A DNA stretch of 64,000 nt from Aureispira sp. CCB-E (GCF_031326345.1 NZ_CP133671.1:6525001-6589000), one strand, 5' to 3'. Shown: positions 38,921-49,171, counted from the first letter of the stretch. Notes: generated by a model not told the origin, from the letters alone. Made by a program: numbers and translations.

Positions 38921-39103
38921 ATGAATAAATCAACATACACATTTGACAAATATTGGTACTTAGGTTTTTTAGGCTTTGTAGGCATCTATGAATTGCCTAA
39001 AGTCATTGTTTATTTTCAAGGAGATGGTTCCGTATGGGATCTTGCCAACTTACTATGGTTTTTCTGGTTTTTGCATTTCTTGCCTCAAAAAAACACCCCC
39101 TAA
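38921..39103 (+). CDS. small hydrophobic protein (DUF3796-like)
   Basis: The 60-residue frame encodes two hydrophobic segments around KYWYLGFLGFVGIYELPKV and DLANLLWFFWFLHFLPQ. This pattern resembles the N-terminal part of small two-helix membrane proteins seen beside regulators. It begins about 115 bases after the AraC-type gene and ends 37 bases before the desaturase-family start. The good composition and the ATG start favour a real gene, but it is short and of unknown function. Confidence 0.5.
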   Translation: MNKSTYTFDKYWYLGFLGFVGIYELPKVIVYFQGDGSVWDLANLLWFFWFLHFLPQKNTP

Positions 39104-39140
39104 GTCACTTTTTCGCTACCAATATTTAAAAGAATATTTT

Positions 39141-40049
39141 ATGAGCTTTGATCAATTAACTTATTTATTTGATACGGCAGGTATCATGCGTTACGTTGCC
39201 TATTTTTTTATGTTTAACCTTGGGTTGGTTGCCTTTGAAATAGCCTTGGATTTATGGACGTCTAGGCAAAGAAGATGGGGCGATTCCATTGCCAATATTA
39301 GTATCTTCTTTTTAGGTTTGCTGACAGAACGAATCGGTTTAGGTATCTTTGGAATTCTTTTCCTTGTTCCAATTTCATGGATAACGCCTTTTCATATTCC
39401 TCTGAATACAGGAACTTGGGTGATTGCTTTTTTTGTAGCAGACTTTACTTATTATTGGATGCATCGCATGGAACATGAACACAGGATTTTATGGGCTGTA
39501 CATAGTGTTCACCATTCTTCAGAGGATTATAATTTAACTGTTTCAATGCGGTTGAGTATTATCGAAAGTTTGTTTGAATGGATTTTCTTAATTCCAATGA
39601 TTTTAATTGGCTTTACTCCTTTTCAGGCTATTGTAAGTCTTATTTTAGTGGCACAATTTCAAACGTGGATTCATACCGAACGGATAAGAAAATTAGGCTG
39701 GCTAGACGAAATTTTTAATACACCATCTGTTCACCGAGTACACCATGGTTCTAATACTCAATATCTTGATAAAAATTATGGTGGGGTACTCATTGTTTGG
39801 GATAAACTATTTGGTACGTTTCAACGAGAAGATGAAAAAGTCGTTTATGGTTTGACCAAAAACATCCATAGTAACAACCCCATTGTAATCAATTTTGTTG
39901 AATTTAAACACATTTGGAATGATGTTAAAAAATGTCATTCTTGGAAAGATCGGCTAAAAATCATCTTTGGTGGACTAACTTGGCGTCCCGATTATTTTGA
40001 AGACAATTCATCGTCCACGCCTTCTTCAAAACAAACAACTTCTAAATAA
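39141..40049 (+). CDS. sterol desaturase / fatty acid hydroxylase family protein
   Basis: The protein is 302 residues from the ATG at 39141. The frame is open further upstream but overlaps the small gene before it and has no signal of a real protein there. It is an integral membrane di-iron enzyme. The His clusters are visible: YYWMHRMEHEH, then VHSVHHSSEDYN, then SVHRVHHGSN. Four to five transmembrane helices surround them. Family members hydroxylate or desaturate lipids, and the substrate (sterol, carotenoid or fatty acid) cannot be told. It follows the AraC-type regulator on the same strand. A terminator follows it. Confidence 0.85.
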   Translation: MSFDQLTYLFDTAGIMRYVAYFFMFNLGLVAFEIALDLWTSRQRRWGDSIANISIFFLGLLTERIGLGIFGILFLVPISWITPFHIPLNTGTWVIAFFVADFTYYWMHRMEHEHRILWAVHSVHHSSEDYNLTVSMRLSIIESLFEWIFLIPMILIGFTPFQAIVSLILVAQFQTWIHTERIRKLGWLDEIFNTPSVHRVHHGSNTQYLDKNYGGVLIVWDKLFGTFQREDEKVVYGLTKNIHSNNPIVINFVEFKHIWNDVKKCHSWKDRLKIIFGGLTWRPDYFEDNSSSTPSSKQTTSK

Positions 40050-40063
40050 CAATTTCAATTAAA

Positions 40064-40107
40064 AAATGCTTCATTCTGAATGTGTAACCATTCAAAATGA
40101 AGCATTT
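40064..40107. terminator. bidirectional hairpin terminator
   Basis: A 19-bp stem with one mismatch (arms 40064-40082 and 40089-40107, 6-nt loop) lies between the convergent desaturase-family and barrel-receptor genes. Confidence 0.8.
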
Positions 40108-40128
40108 CAAACCATCAATGACTAGCAT

Positions 40129-42765
40129 CTAATCAATTCCACCACCACTTCCGCCTTCGCTTCCACCATCGCCACTACTGTTCAAACGACCAGCATTTTT
40201 TGAGCGACCATCACGCACATTAACCTTACCAAAACGATAAGAAAAACGCAATTCAAATACAGGAGATTCCCATTCTCTTTTTCCTACTTGATAAAAAGTA
40301 TTCCCATCGGCCGTTTCAAATTGATAACGTCCACCCAAGATAGGGTTTTGAACACTCAATGTCACTGTTCCCTTGTCTTTTAATACTTTTTGACTAATAG
40401 AGAACGAATTCCATGTGTATCCCCCTGTCCAACCTTGGGCAACTCGTGTTGGTATGGAATACCAAGCATATGCAGAAATACGCATACCAAACTTAAACAC
40501 AAAATTCATATATGCATTAACATTTCCTGCAATAGCATTCAAGGTATAAGCAGCATCTATGTTTGTTCCGTTTTGTATATTTTGGTACACCGAACCTGTA
40601 ATTCCAAAATTGAACCACTTATAAGGTGCAAATCGTGTCACAACCTCTCCTCCCCACATATGGCTAGTACTAAAGTTATATTGTGTGACAACAGAAACTC
40701 CATCCGAACGCAAGGTTCTTAAACGCTCCATTAGATCGGTGTTGTATTTATAGAATGCGGTTAACATAATGGTATTTCCTCCTTTCCAATAATTCACATA
40801 ACTCAATTCTACAGCATTGGTATATTGAGGCAACAAATAGGGGTTTCCATATCTTAAATTCAAAGGATCACTATAACTTGGGAATGGATTTAAAGCCCAA
40901 GAAGAAGGACGTTGAATTCGTCTACTAAACCCTAACTGTATTTGTTGATTTTTAGCCAATGCATAAGACAAATTAACGGTTGGAAAAATACTAGGATAGT
41001 TATTGACAAAAGTAGAATCGGTAGGAAATACCAATCTAGAATTGGCTAATGTATATTCGCCTCTCAAACCCAATTTGTAATTAAACTTACCAATCTTATG
41101 TGCAAAGGTTACATACACAGCGTGTACTTGCTCTTGGTATTGAAAGTTGTTGGTTCTTCCTGTATCAGGAATCATTTGCATTTGAGTATAATCAAATGTT
41201 TCTGATTTAAAATCATTGCCAATCCATCTAATATTCCCTTTGTACCCTGCTTCAAACTTCATCTCCTTGCCTAGAGGATGCGTATAATCAATCATCACAG
41301 TACCTTGGTGCATTTTATTGTAACTTGCCGTTTGTTGAGAATCAGGCGTGTTGTTAATTTCCGACCAGTCGGGGGTATACAATTGCTCTGAAAACGTTTC
41401 GTAACTAGCATTATCATTCATGGAATATTGCAAATCAATAACCAGCTCCTGTTTGTCCCCCATTGTTCCCGAACGACCACTCGCTCGACCATCTCCATGT
41501 CCACGCCAATGTCTACGCCCACCTCCTGAATCTTTAGAATTATCTCGGCGAGGTCCTGCCCCACTTTTGTCTTTTTTCTGTTTAAAAACTTTGGCATAGA
41601 TTAGATTGTATGTCATGCTAAACCTATTCCGATCCCCATCGCTCAAACGCTCGTTAATTTGTGTTTTGTCTTGATTGTCATCGAAGAAATCGTATTGAAT
41701 GCGGTTGTTATTACCACCACCACTTGGGCGGAGGCGCGCAGCTACTGTTAAGGTATTGTAATCGTCAAAATAATAGTCCATACCAATTCTAGCCATACCA
41801 CCGTTTCGAATGCGAGTTCCATTGGTATATTGTTCCAAGAAAGAAGTGTCTTGTGGCGCTGTTGTACGGCGATAGTTGTATCCACGGCTTAAATTTTCAC
41901 CATAGTTATAACTAAAATTAGAAAAAATATTGATCTTATTATTTCTAAAATTTAAGCTCAAACCTCCTCGATAACGCTTAAAAGGATTCCATGTAGAAGT
42001 CCCGACCGATACATTTGCAGAGCCTGTGAATCCTTCCAACACGTTTTTTTTCAACACAATATTAATAATTCCAGAACCACCTTCAGGATCATACTTAGCA
42101 GATGGGCTTGTAATTAGCTCTATTTTCTTGACGCTATTAGCAGGCAATTGGTCTAGAATTTCAGCTTGACTATCGCCTGTCAACCCCGTTGGTTTTCCAT
42201 TGATATACACTTGAACTTCCGAGCCACGAATTTTAACAGCTCCATCAAAATCTACTTCTACAGTAGGGGTATTTCTTAGAATTTCGGTAGCATTTTCACT
42301 ATCGCCTAGATTCGTTTTGTCAACATTAAACACCTTTTTGTCTAAACCCAATTGAAAAACAGCTTTATCGGCAGTCACCTCCGCAATTTCAAGTGTCGCC
42401 GCCGTTGGGCTAACATAAATTTTCCCTAGACTCGCAATTGGCTCATTTGGTGGTAAGGCAACAGGCTGTATAGTATACGTTTCATAGCCCATATAATTGA
42501 TCGTTACTCGATGTCTACCAATGGGTAATTTATCTATTTCAAACTTTCCTTTTTCATCGGTAATAACTCCTCCAACTAAAACCGAGTCTCGTATCCTGAA
42601 TACAGACACCGTAGCAAATTCTAGTGGTTTGCGGCTAACAGAATCGTATACGGTTCCTGTAATTTTAGCGATTTTAGGCATTGATCGACCATCTTTGCCT
42701 CCTGGCTGAGCCAACAATAAAATACTAGTTGATAGGACAAAAAGTAGGGTACATAAAACTTTCAT
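40129..42765 (-). CDS. outer-membrane beta-barrel receptor (OMP_b-brl_3 type), second copy
   Basis: The 878-residue protein has a signal peptide (ending LLLAQ), a CarboxypepD_reg domain (about 30-125; KITGTVYDSVSRKPLEFATV), a plug (about 130-245, with EVQVYINGKPTGLTG and ELITSPSAKYDPEGGSGIINIV), and a long barrel. An insert rich in Gly, Arg and Asp around residues 395-430 is probably an extracellular loop. The C-terminus is Gly/Ser-rich and acidic (SSGDGGSEGGSGGGID). The plug and barrel logic is that of TonB-linked receptors, though TonB dependence is not proven. It follows the RiPP cluster on the same strand with a 211-base gap, but there is no direct evidence that it belongs to the cluster. 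Confidence 0.85.
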   Translation of the reverse strand: MKVLCTLLFVLSTSILLLAQPGGKDGRSMPKIAKITGTVYDSVSRKPLEFATVSVFRIRDSVLVGGVITDEKGKFEIDKLPIGRHRVTINYMGYETYTIQPVALPPNEPIASLGKIYVSPTAATLEIAEVTADKAVFQLGLDKKVFNVDKTNLGDSENATEILRNTPTVEVDFDGAVKIRGSEVQVYINGKPTGLTGDSQAEILDQLPANSVKKIELITSPSAKYDPEGGSGIINIVLKKNVLEGFTGSANVSVGTSTWNPFKRYRGGLSLNFRNNKINIFSNFSYNYGENLSRGYNYRRTTAPQDTSFLEQYTNGTRIRNGGMARIGMDYYFDDYNTLTVAARLRPSGGGNNNRIQYDFFDDNQDKTQINERLSDGDRNRFSMTYNLIYAKVFKQKKDKSGAGPRRDNSKDSGGGRRHWRGHGDGRASGRSGTMGDKQELVIDLQYSMNDNASYETFSEQLYTPDWSEINNTPDSQQTASYNKMHQGTVMIDYTHPLGKEMKFEAGYKGNIRWIGNDFKSETFDYTQMQMIPDTGRTNNFQYQEQVHAVYVTFAHKIGKFNYKLGLRGEYTLANSRLVFPTDSTFVNNYPSIFPTVNLSYALAKNQQIQLGFSRRIQRPSSWALNPFPSYSDPLNLRYGNPYLLPQYTNAVELSYVNYWKGGNTIMLTAFYKYNTDLMERLRTLRSDGVSVVTQYNFSTSHMWGGEVVTRFAPYKWFNFGITGSVYQNIQNGTNIDAAYTLNAIAGNVNAYMNFVFKFGMRISAYAWYSIPTRVAQGWTGGYTWNSFSISQKVLKDKGTVTLSVQNPILGGRYQFETADGNTFYQVGKREWESPVFELRFSYRFGKVNVRDGRSKNAGRLNSSGDGGSEGGSGGGID

Positions 42766-42976
42766 AATTTATCGTATTGGTAAGTAAGTGTTCCTAATAT
42801 AGTGTTCTAACATCAATTGGGTGGACTTAAAATGATGTTCAGACACACTTTTGTTCTAATTAATTAGACAGCTCTCTAACCACTTAGTTTAATACAAAGT
42901 TACGATAAACAGACGATGGGGCATTTATTTTAGATGAATAGCTCTTTTTCTTCGATTTAGCCGATCAATTATACAC

Positions 42977-44164
42977 TCAACCTTTGACCAAAGGGTTGTC
43001 CGCTTTAAATTTTTGATAGTTAAAAACAACAGGATGGGTCTGCATGTTATAATCAAAAAATGACGTATTTGCCTTTATATTATGATCCAACTGTTGATAA
43101 TAATAATTAAACAATGCTTTTCCTTTTGGCGTAAATACTTCATCCAATGGAACACGTTCTAAACCTATATTATGTCGTTTCTTGTTAATAGCAATACGCC
43201 CTTCCAATTCATACAATAACTCTACATCAAAAGGAGGCTTTTGCTTGAGAAGTTGCAACAACAAATCGACAATACGCCCTGTTGTATAAATACCATGCAA
43301 GGCACTGTATAGTGTTCGGCGGTCATAGTTGGGTACAAAATCACCTACTGGACGATTGTAATCAACTAAAAATAATGCTTGTGTATCGCAAGTCATGGCA
43401 TTAAAAACCGTATGCGAACATTGGTGAATAAGTTCTTCTAAGAAAAAGGCTACAGTACTTTGTGCATTTACGTTGAGATAAATTACGCCATGTGCTTCTC
43501 TTGTTGCAAAATTACGAAGCTCTGGCGACGAAAATAAAAGGATACGCCGCGTTGTAGTCGTATAGAATTTAAATTCTTCAGGAAAATAAGTTTTCAAAAT
43601 TCTAAATGCTTCTTCCAAAGCAGGTTGATACGTTTTTATAGAAATATTATCTTCTTGCAATACTTTATGAATAGCTGTTGGACTTACATTCGGCCAAGCT
43701 GCAATCAATCCCTCTGAATAAGCATCCAAAGAAGTACTAATTTCAACATTAGGAAGTACATCTAAATAATGCAACGCTTCCCACTCAAATTCAACATGCT
43801 GACCGTTTTGCTCCAAATATATAACTTCTGCCTTAGCATCATAATTCAATTGTAATAAGGTACTTGGAAAAACTGTCTTGAGGTAACCATATTGAGGTAA
43901 GTAAACGACGCCCCTTTTATTCGTGTATACCTCAATATTAGAGGGGCGATTCTCCTTATCATAATATCCAAACAAAATTTGTTCTCGATTATAAGGTACT
44001 GTTTTAGAAGTGCAGTACCCAAATAACATAGGCTCCAAAAAAATTGTATCGTTATAAAAATCCAGTCGGTCAAAAATACTTTCGTCTTCTTGGTACAATG
44101 CTCCTTTAATAATATCACAAAACGCCCCTTGCCCTTCTTCTAATCGTGTTGTTTCATCTTTCAT
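42977..44164 (-). CDS. HExxH-type peptide beta-hydroxylase-like protein with HQxxH
   Basis: The 395-residue protein is the last gene of the RiPP cluster. The segment FFLEELIHQCSHTVFNAM aligns with the metal-binding helix of the alpha-KG/HExxH putative peptide hydroxylases (usual form L-I-H-E-x-x-H). Here His247 and His251 are kept but the Glu is Gln248. Downstream, TLYSALHGIYTTGRIVDLLL matches the family's RPL..LHG.Y...V pattern. The known role is oxidation of RiPP side chains, and the mechanism needs the His ligands, so the Gln change may or may not affect activity. The start is 67 bases after the methyltransferase stop. Family assignment is by eye from two motifs. Confidence 0.6.
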   Translation of the reverse strand: MKDETTRLEEGQGAFCDIIKGALYQEDESIFDRLDFYNDTIFLEPMLFGYCTSKTVPYNREQILFGYYDKENRPSNIEVYTNKRGVVYLPQYGYLKTVFPSTLLQLNYDAKAEVIYLEQNGQHVEFEWEALHYLDVLPNVEISTSLDAYSEGLIAAWPNVSPTAIHKVLQEDNISIKTYQPALEEAFRILKTYFPEEFKFYTTTTRRILLFSSPELRNFATREAHGVIYLNVNAQSTVAFFLEELIHQCSHTVFNAMTCDTQALFLVDYNRPVGDFVPNYDRRTLYSALHGIYTTGRIVDLLLQLLKQKPPFDVELLYELEGRIAINKKRHNIGLERVPLDEVFTPKGKALFNYYYQQLDHNIKANTSFFDYNMQTHPVVFNYQKFKADNPLVKG

Positions 44165-44231
44165 GACTGTTCTTTTTTCTATTAATATTTAAACTACTTA
44201 GCTATGCTGCTACTGTGGGATCGTGGATTTT

Positions 44232-45512
44232 TTAAATTTTTATCATTTTGGCATCCAATAATTCTTGCAAAATAAATAGCAATTGGCGCTGTTCTTCTTT
44301 GGCAATGTCTTGTAATTCCAAAACCTCAAGTATCCTATTAATACTAGTGCTGCCATTGCAATGTAACAGCATTTCATAGACAACCTCTGGCAATTGATAG
44401 GCAGCTTCATCTAATGCAATACTATATTCATACTCAATTGGAACACCTTGATTTAGGACAGCTGTTTTTTGTAAATTAATAGAAGAATTTAAAGACAAAC
44501 AACTATCTACATTTAGAGCAGCTGTCTTAGATGCAACAGGTTTTTGAGCAATAAAAAACCAATTTTCATACACTCGATGGCGCATACTATTGGGATTAAA
44601 TAAGTGCTTGGTCTCTAAAAATTCATCGCATAAAATACGATAGCCTTTTTGAGCAAAAAACAAACGCACTTCCTCTGCTGTCAACATTTCTTGAGAGTTA
44701 TTAAAAAAATACTCTAGAGGTCCAAAATGAATAAATACCCCCTCCTCTACCAACAAATAATCAATGATTCGATCATAGAGTTGATGCAAAGGCAGTACAT
44801 CCGTAAAATAAATAGAATGGATGTGCTGGATGGTATTGGGTTTAAAAGGAAGTTTAAGGGCATCGGCTACAAAAAAGTGTACTTTTGATGCTATCGTATC
44901 CAACTCGCTGGTTGTCATTTCTAGACGAACTCGCTCTACCGTATCTTCAATTTTTCGACAGTTACGTTCTACTTTTCGGAGTACCTCCCATGTTTTTAAT
45001 TGTTGCAAACGCTCGATACACCAAATCATCAAGACTGAAGCATCAAAAGCTTCTACTTGTTTATAATTAGGCGCAAGATTGACAGCATATTTTCCTGTGC
45101 CACATCCTAAAAAAAGAGCGGTGGCAGCTGAGCAATCCAGCTCTAAGTCTACTAATTTTTGTACGATTGATTTTGTAATAACTTCTTCTTGATAGGCTGG
45201 CTTGACTGCCCAATCTCGAATTAAATAGTTGAACGAAAATGTTCCTATGCCCTTATAATCAAAATCCAATACCTTGGCATCAAGCATGGCATCTTTAGAC
45301 ACCAAGGGGGACAAAGCTGATTTAGCTGTTGCATAGAAATCCCTGTAGAACAAGTTTGCTTCTTTTAGCAAGGCACAACGTCTAGGGTGCATGCCTGTTG
45401 AATCGTCTACCGTTTCTGCCCGACGTGCCATATTTTCATGAAACACCTCCATTCTAACAAGATAATTCAACCAATAAACCTTTTCTTCTTCTGGCAAATA
45501 ATCAAAAACCAT
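44232..45512 (-). CDS. SAM methyltransferase, N2227-like, with C-terminal winged-helix-like tail
   Basis: The 426-residue protein starts with a helical region containing HPRRCALLKEANLFYRDFY, typical of N2227/carnosine N-methyltransferase-like proteins. The SAM-binding Rossmann fold shows ALFLGCGTGKYAVNLAP (motif I) and VFIHFGPLEYFF (a family motif near the end). The C-terminal 90 residues (about 335-426) form a small helical domain resembling PqqD/winged-helix folds (YEMLLHCNGSTSINRILEVL) that could bind the leader. Placed between the HlyD adaptor and the HQxxH protein on the same strand, it is a likely RiPP tailoring enzyme. The site of methylation is unknown. Confidence 0.65.
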   Translation of the reverse strand: MVFDYLPEEEKVYWLNYLVRMEVFHENMARRAETVDDSTGMHPRRCALLKEANLFYRDFYATAKSALSPLVSKDAMLDAKVLDFDYKGIGTFSFNYLIRDWAVKPAYQEEVITKSIVQKLVDLELDCSAATALFLGCGTGKYAVNLAPNYKQVEAFDASVLMIWCIERLQQLKTWEVLRKVERNCRKIEDTVERVRLEMTTSELDTIASKVHFFVADALKLPFKPNTIQHIHSIYFTDVLPLHQLYDRIIDYLLVEEGVFIHFGPLEYFFNNSQEMLTAEEVRLFFAQKGYRILCDEFLETKHLFNPNSMRHRVYENWFFIAQKPVASKTAALNVDSCLSLNSSINLQKTAVLNQGVPIEYEYSIALDEAAYQLPEVVYEMLLHCNGSTSINRILEVLELQDIAKEEQRQLLFILQELLDAKMIKI

Positions 45513-45556
45513 TTCTTTTTATTTTCATTCTTTTGGAAGGATTAAATTTTCCTTTC

Positions 45557-46849
45557 CTAATTCAAATCCAAAAAGTTAAATATTCGGCGCAATAAAGAAA
45601 GCTTCTCTGTAATCACCTCAGCAGTTCCTATTAATTCTTGTTTGGCTTCTAACTCAATATTAGCACTCGTTTTTAATTGTTGAGGCAAAGCAACTTTCAA
45701 CAAATAGTTGCCATCTTTTGGCACGCTCGTTATAGAGAGAATATGTCCTTTTAGGGTTCCAAATTCTCGATGAGGATAGTTTAACAATTTGATTAAAACC
45801 TCTTGTTTGATCTTTACTTTTCCTGAGTTGGCAATGGGCATTTTCACCCAAGCATAATAAGTCTGTTTGCCTATCGGGCTAATGGTAAAAACATGCTGCT
45901 CTTGTGCCAAAAATTGCCGTTTAGAACGAATGTCATACATATTTAAAATCCCTTCGACAGGGGCAGATAAGACATTTTTTTGCTCCCATTCTTTTAATAA
46001 AAAAAGAAGGCGATTATAGCTACTCAAAATGTTGTTTCGCAATTGTAAATATCGGTCCGATTGCTCAATGACCAAAGAAGAATTTTCTTTGCTAATGACC
46101 TGCTGTTGGAGTTGTGCATTCAAGATCGAACTATTGAGCTCCTCTACTTGACTCTTTAACGCCAACCACTGCATTTCCTTTTGCTCTACTTCTATCTTGG
46201 CAACAGCCTTGTCCTCAAACAGCAACTGCATCCGTTCATAATCTCCTCGAACCAACTTCAATTCTTGCTCTAGCAATCGCTTTTGACGTTCTAAGTTCAA
46301 TAAAATTTCATCTAGGTTCTTGGTTCGATTTTTATTAATTCCGATTTGTTGAAATTGAGGATTTAGCTTTTGAAAGAGCTGATATTCACTAATATTCCTA
46401 AATAAATTTAAGTACTCATCATTCAAGTTTCCCAAACGCAATTGATCGTCTAGGCGTATTTGCTCGATTTGCTCCCAAAAGGTACCTCCTTCCAATTTTT
46501 GAGTAAGCTCCATAAGCTTTAGAATACTTTTATAGTCTGCACTATTATTTAAGATTAGAATCCAAGCCCCTTTTTGAACCTTTGTCTTATCTTTCTCCAA
46601 AATATAAGCGATCTGTCCACTGCTTTCGCTATAGACCTCTATTGAAGGATTTTCAGTCAGAACTTTTGCTTCTGACACAATGACATCTGGATATTCTATT
46701 AGCCAAAGCCCCAATATCAAAAGGAAAAAGACAACAAAAAAAACCGTGTTGCCCCATCGAACAATCCACGATGGTGTTTTTTCCAAGATATCTTGAAAAA
46801 AGTAACTTTTATCCTCAATTCGGATGATTTTATCTTTATCAATTGCCAA
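45557..46849 (-). CDS. HlyD-family membrane fusion protein of the RiPP exporter
   Basis: The 430-residue adaptor has one transmembrane helix (about 32-50, TVFFVVFFLLILGLWLIEY), then a lipoyl/barrel-sandwich part split around a long coiled coil (about 120-275; LDEILLNLERQKRLLEQELKLV), and a C-terminal beta-barrel (VLSAPVEGILNMYDIRS). It links the C39 transporter to an outer-membrane channel. The start codon is TTG at 46849 and overlaps the transporter stop by 11 bases. No ATG exists in the first 30 codons, so translational coupling is likely. Confidence 0.85.
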   Translation of the reverse strand: MAIDKDKIIRIEDKSYFFQDILEKTPSWIVRWGNTVFFVVFFLLILGLWLIEYPDVIVSEAKVLTENPSIEVYSESSGQIAYILEKDKTKVQKGAWILILNNSADYKSILKLMELTQKLEGGTFWEQIEQIRLDDQLRLGNLNDEYLNLFRNISEYQLFQKLNPQFQQIGINKNRTKNLDEILLNLERQKRLLEQELKLVRGDYERMQLLFEDKAVAKIEVEQKEMQWLALKSQVEELNSSILNAQLQQQVISKENSSLVIEQSDRYLQLRNNILSSYNRLLFLLKEWEQKNVLSAPVEGILNMYDIRSKRQFLAQEQHVFTISPIGKQTYYAWVKMPIANSGKVKIKQEVLIKLLNYPHREFGTLKGHILSITSVPKDGNYLLKVALPQQLKTSANIELEAKQELIGTAEVITEKLSLLRRIFNFLDLN

Positions 46850-49085
46850 GTTCGAGTTGATTTTTTATAAGTTGATAATAATAACCTTTGTTAGAAATCA
46901 ATGTTTCGTGTGTGCCTACTTCTTGGATACTGCCTTGATCCAAGACAACAATCTGATCGGCATTTTTTACCGTACTCAATCGATGAGCAATGACAACCAC
47001 TGTTTTTCCTTGACAAAAGGCATTCAGGTTATCAATAATAATGCGCTCATTATTAGCATCTAAAGCACTTGTCGCTTCGTCAAAAAACAAAAATTCAGGA
47101 TTTTTATAAATTGCCCTAGCAATCAATAGCCGCTGCCGCTGTCCACCGCTCAAAGTACGCCCAGTAGATCCAGCAGGACCAACCATAGAATTAAATCCTG
47201 AGGGCAAACTATTGATGAGTTCTTCAATATTTGCTAATTGGACAGCTTTGAGTAATTGCTCTGTGTCTACCATTTCGTTTGGAGCAGATTCGGTAATATT
47301 GTTGGTAATATTATCTGAAAAAATATAGCCATCTTGCAAAACCGTCCCACACAACGAACGCCAACTTTGCGTATCAATATGATTGAGATTCGTAGAGCCA
47401 ATTTTAACCGCTCCTTCGGTTGGTAAATATAATTTTAAGAGTAATTTGATAAGTGTCGTTTTTCCTCCTCCACTTGTTCCAACGATAGCCGTTGTTTTGC
47501 CTTTGGGTATCTTGAGATTGATATTTTTTAATACAAAATCATTAGCACTACCACTGTAAGAAAAATTAAGATTTTCAACAATAATATCTTCTGATTTTTG
47601 GGGCAACGTCAATAAGTTGGGAGCATTCAAAACAGCTTCTTCTGGGCTAACAAACTCAATTTCTTCAAAGCGCTCTACACTCAGTCGAGCATCTTGCACA
47701 AGCCTAAAAAAACCGATTAGACTTAGCAAAGGAGTATTTACTTGCCCAACGATATATTGTATGGCTAACATTGTCCCTAAGGTAATTTTACCTTCAATAA
47801 CCAATAAAGCTGCTGTAAACGTAATCGCAATATTTTTTAGTTGATTAATAATGTCGCCTCCTATCGATTGAAACAAACCTAGTTTTAAAGTAGAAACGGC
47901 ATTCTTATAATATTGGACCCTATTTTTTTCCCAACTCCATATATGCCGATTTTCAGAGGCATTGACCTTGACCTCTTGTATGCCATTTACTGTTTGAATT
48001 AAGGTTGAGTTGATGCTAGAAGACGCATCAAAACGTTTAAAATCTAGTTCTTCTCGCCGCTTCATAAAAAACCATACCCAAGCTGTATAGGCTATAATTC
48101 CTACTGTAAAAATCCCTAGAATTATCAAGCTGTAATAGGCTAAAATAAATAGAAAGACAAAGGCATTAACATAAGAAAAAATTTGCCCTGGGGCAGCATT
48201 CAAAAAATTTTCGAGGCGATTGGACTCATTGATTCGTTGCAAAATATCTCCTGGTGTCTTGCCATCAAAAAACGCTACCGACTTTTTTAATAATTTGGTT
48301 AAGTAATCTGACGTAATTAACATACTGGTTCGAGCACCAATATACAGCAACAGCCAACTCCTGACGATATTTAGAAAAGAGGCACTCAGAAAAAGAACCA
48401 ACTGTGCCAACAATAAAATGTATACAAATTGCAAATCACCATAATTGATTCCTTTATCAACCAAGGCTTGAGTGACAAAAGGAATAATTAATTGTACAAC
48501 CATTCCGACTAGAACTCCAATAAAAACTTGTACAATGTATTTTTTGTGTGCCGATAAATAGGGCAATATGATAGCTAATCCTGTAGCGGGTTCGTCCTCT
48601 TCTTGTTGATAAAAACTTGCGGTGGGTTCCAACAAAATTGTCATCCCTCCTTCGCTACCATCTGCTCGACTACTATTTTGCCATGCTTTGATGAATTCTT
48701 TTTTCTTATATACAATACGACCATAAACAGGATCTGCAACGTATACTTTATCTTTTTTTATTTTATAAACGATGACAAAATGCCGGTCTCGCCAATATAC
48801 AATACAAGGCAAAGGTGCTTCTACTGCTAGCGTTTCATAATCAATCAAAGCAGGTATAATATGAAAGCCCAAGCGTTCACCAGCTGCAATCAAATTTTTG
48901 GCAGAGACACCGTTCGGACCAATCTTGCATTGGTACCGCAAATACTCCATGCTAAAGTTTTTTCCATAAAACTTCGCCAACATTCTCAAGCAGGTCGGAC
49001 CACAATCAAATCGGTCGGTCTGCTTAAATACAGGAAATTGTTGTGCATAAAAAAGCGATTTGATTTTATTTTTTATACCGAGCAT
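46839..49085 (-). CDS. C39 peptidase-containing ABC transporter (bacteriocin-type exporter)
   Basis: The 748-residue exporter has an N-terminal C39 peptidase domain (about 15-140): Gln22 and catalytic Cys28 in KQTDRFDCGPTCLRM, then a His around 102 and Asp in YVADPVYG. A transmembrane domain of six helices (about 165-445) follows, then an ATPase (about 500-745) with Walker A GTSGGGKTTLIK, signature LSGGQRQRLLIAR and Walker B FLFFDEATSALD. These proteins cut the leader after the double-glycine type site and export the mature peptide. It serves the precursors of this cluster, whose leader site is GD rather than GG. Catalytic residues appear complete. Confidence 0.93.
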   Translation of the reverse strand: MLGIKNKIKSLFYAQQFPVFKQTDRFDCGPTCLRMLAKFYGKNFSMEYLRYQCKIGPNGVSAKNLIAAGERLGFHIIPALIDYETLAVEAPLPCIVYWRDRHFVIVYKIKKDKVYVADPVYGRIVYKKKEFIKAWQNSSRADGSEGGMTILLEPTASFYQQEEDEPATGLAIILPYLSAHKKYIVQVFIGVLVGMVVQLIIPFVTQALVDKGINYGDLQFVYILLLAQLVLFLSASFLNIVRSWLLLYIGARTSMLITSDYLTKLLKKSVAFFDGKTPGDILQRINESNRLENFLNAAPGQIFSYVNAFVFLFILAYYSLIILGIFTVGIIAYTAWVWFFMKRREELDFKRFDASSSINSTLIQTVNGIQEVKVNASENRHIWSWEKNRVQYYKNAVSTLKLGLFQSIGGDIINQLKNIAITFTAALLVIEGKITLGTMLAIQYIVGQVNTPLLSLIGFFRLVQDARLSVERFEEIEFVSPEEAVLNAPNLLTLPQKSEDIIVENLNFSYSGSANDFVLKNINLKIPKGKTTAIVGTSGGGKTTLIKLLLKLYLPTEGAVKIGSTNLNHIDTQSWRSLCGTVLQDGYIFSDNITNNITESAPNEMVDTEQLLKAVQLANIEELINSLPSGFNSMVGPAGSTGRTLSGGQRQRLLIARAIYKNPEFLFFDEATSALDANNERIIIDNLNAFCQGKTVVVIAHRLSTVKNADQIVVLDQGSIQEVGTHETLISNKGYYYQLIKNQLELGN

Positions 49086-49171
49086 AAAGTATTGGAATCT
49101 GTTTAATTTAGGGGACTTTGTATTCGTTTTAATCTAGTAAACAAGGACAATAACGCACATAGTATCTATTA

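Noticed and set aside
38988-39140. Upstream extension of the desaturase-family gene
   Set aside because: It overlaps the small gene at 38921-39103 in another frame and its residues do not look like the family. The ATG at 39141 is used.
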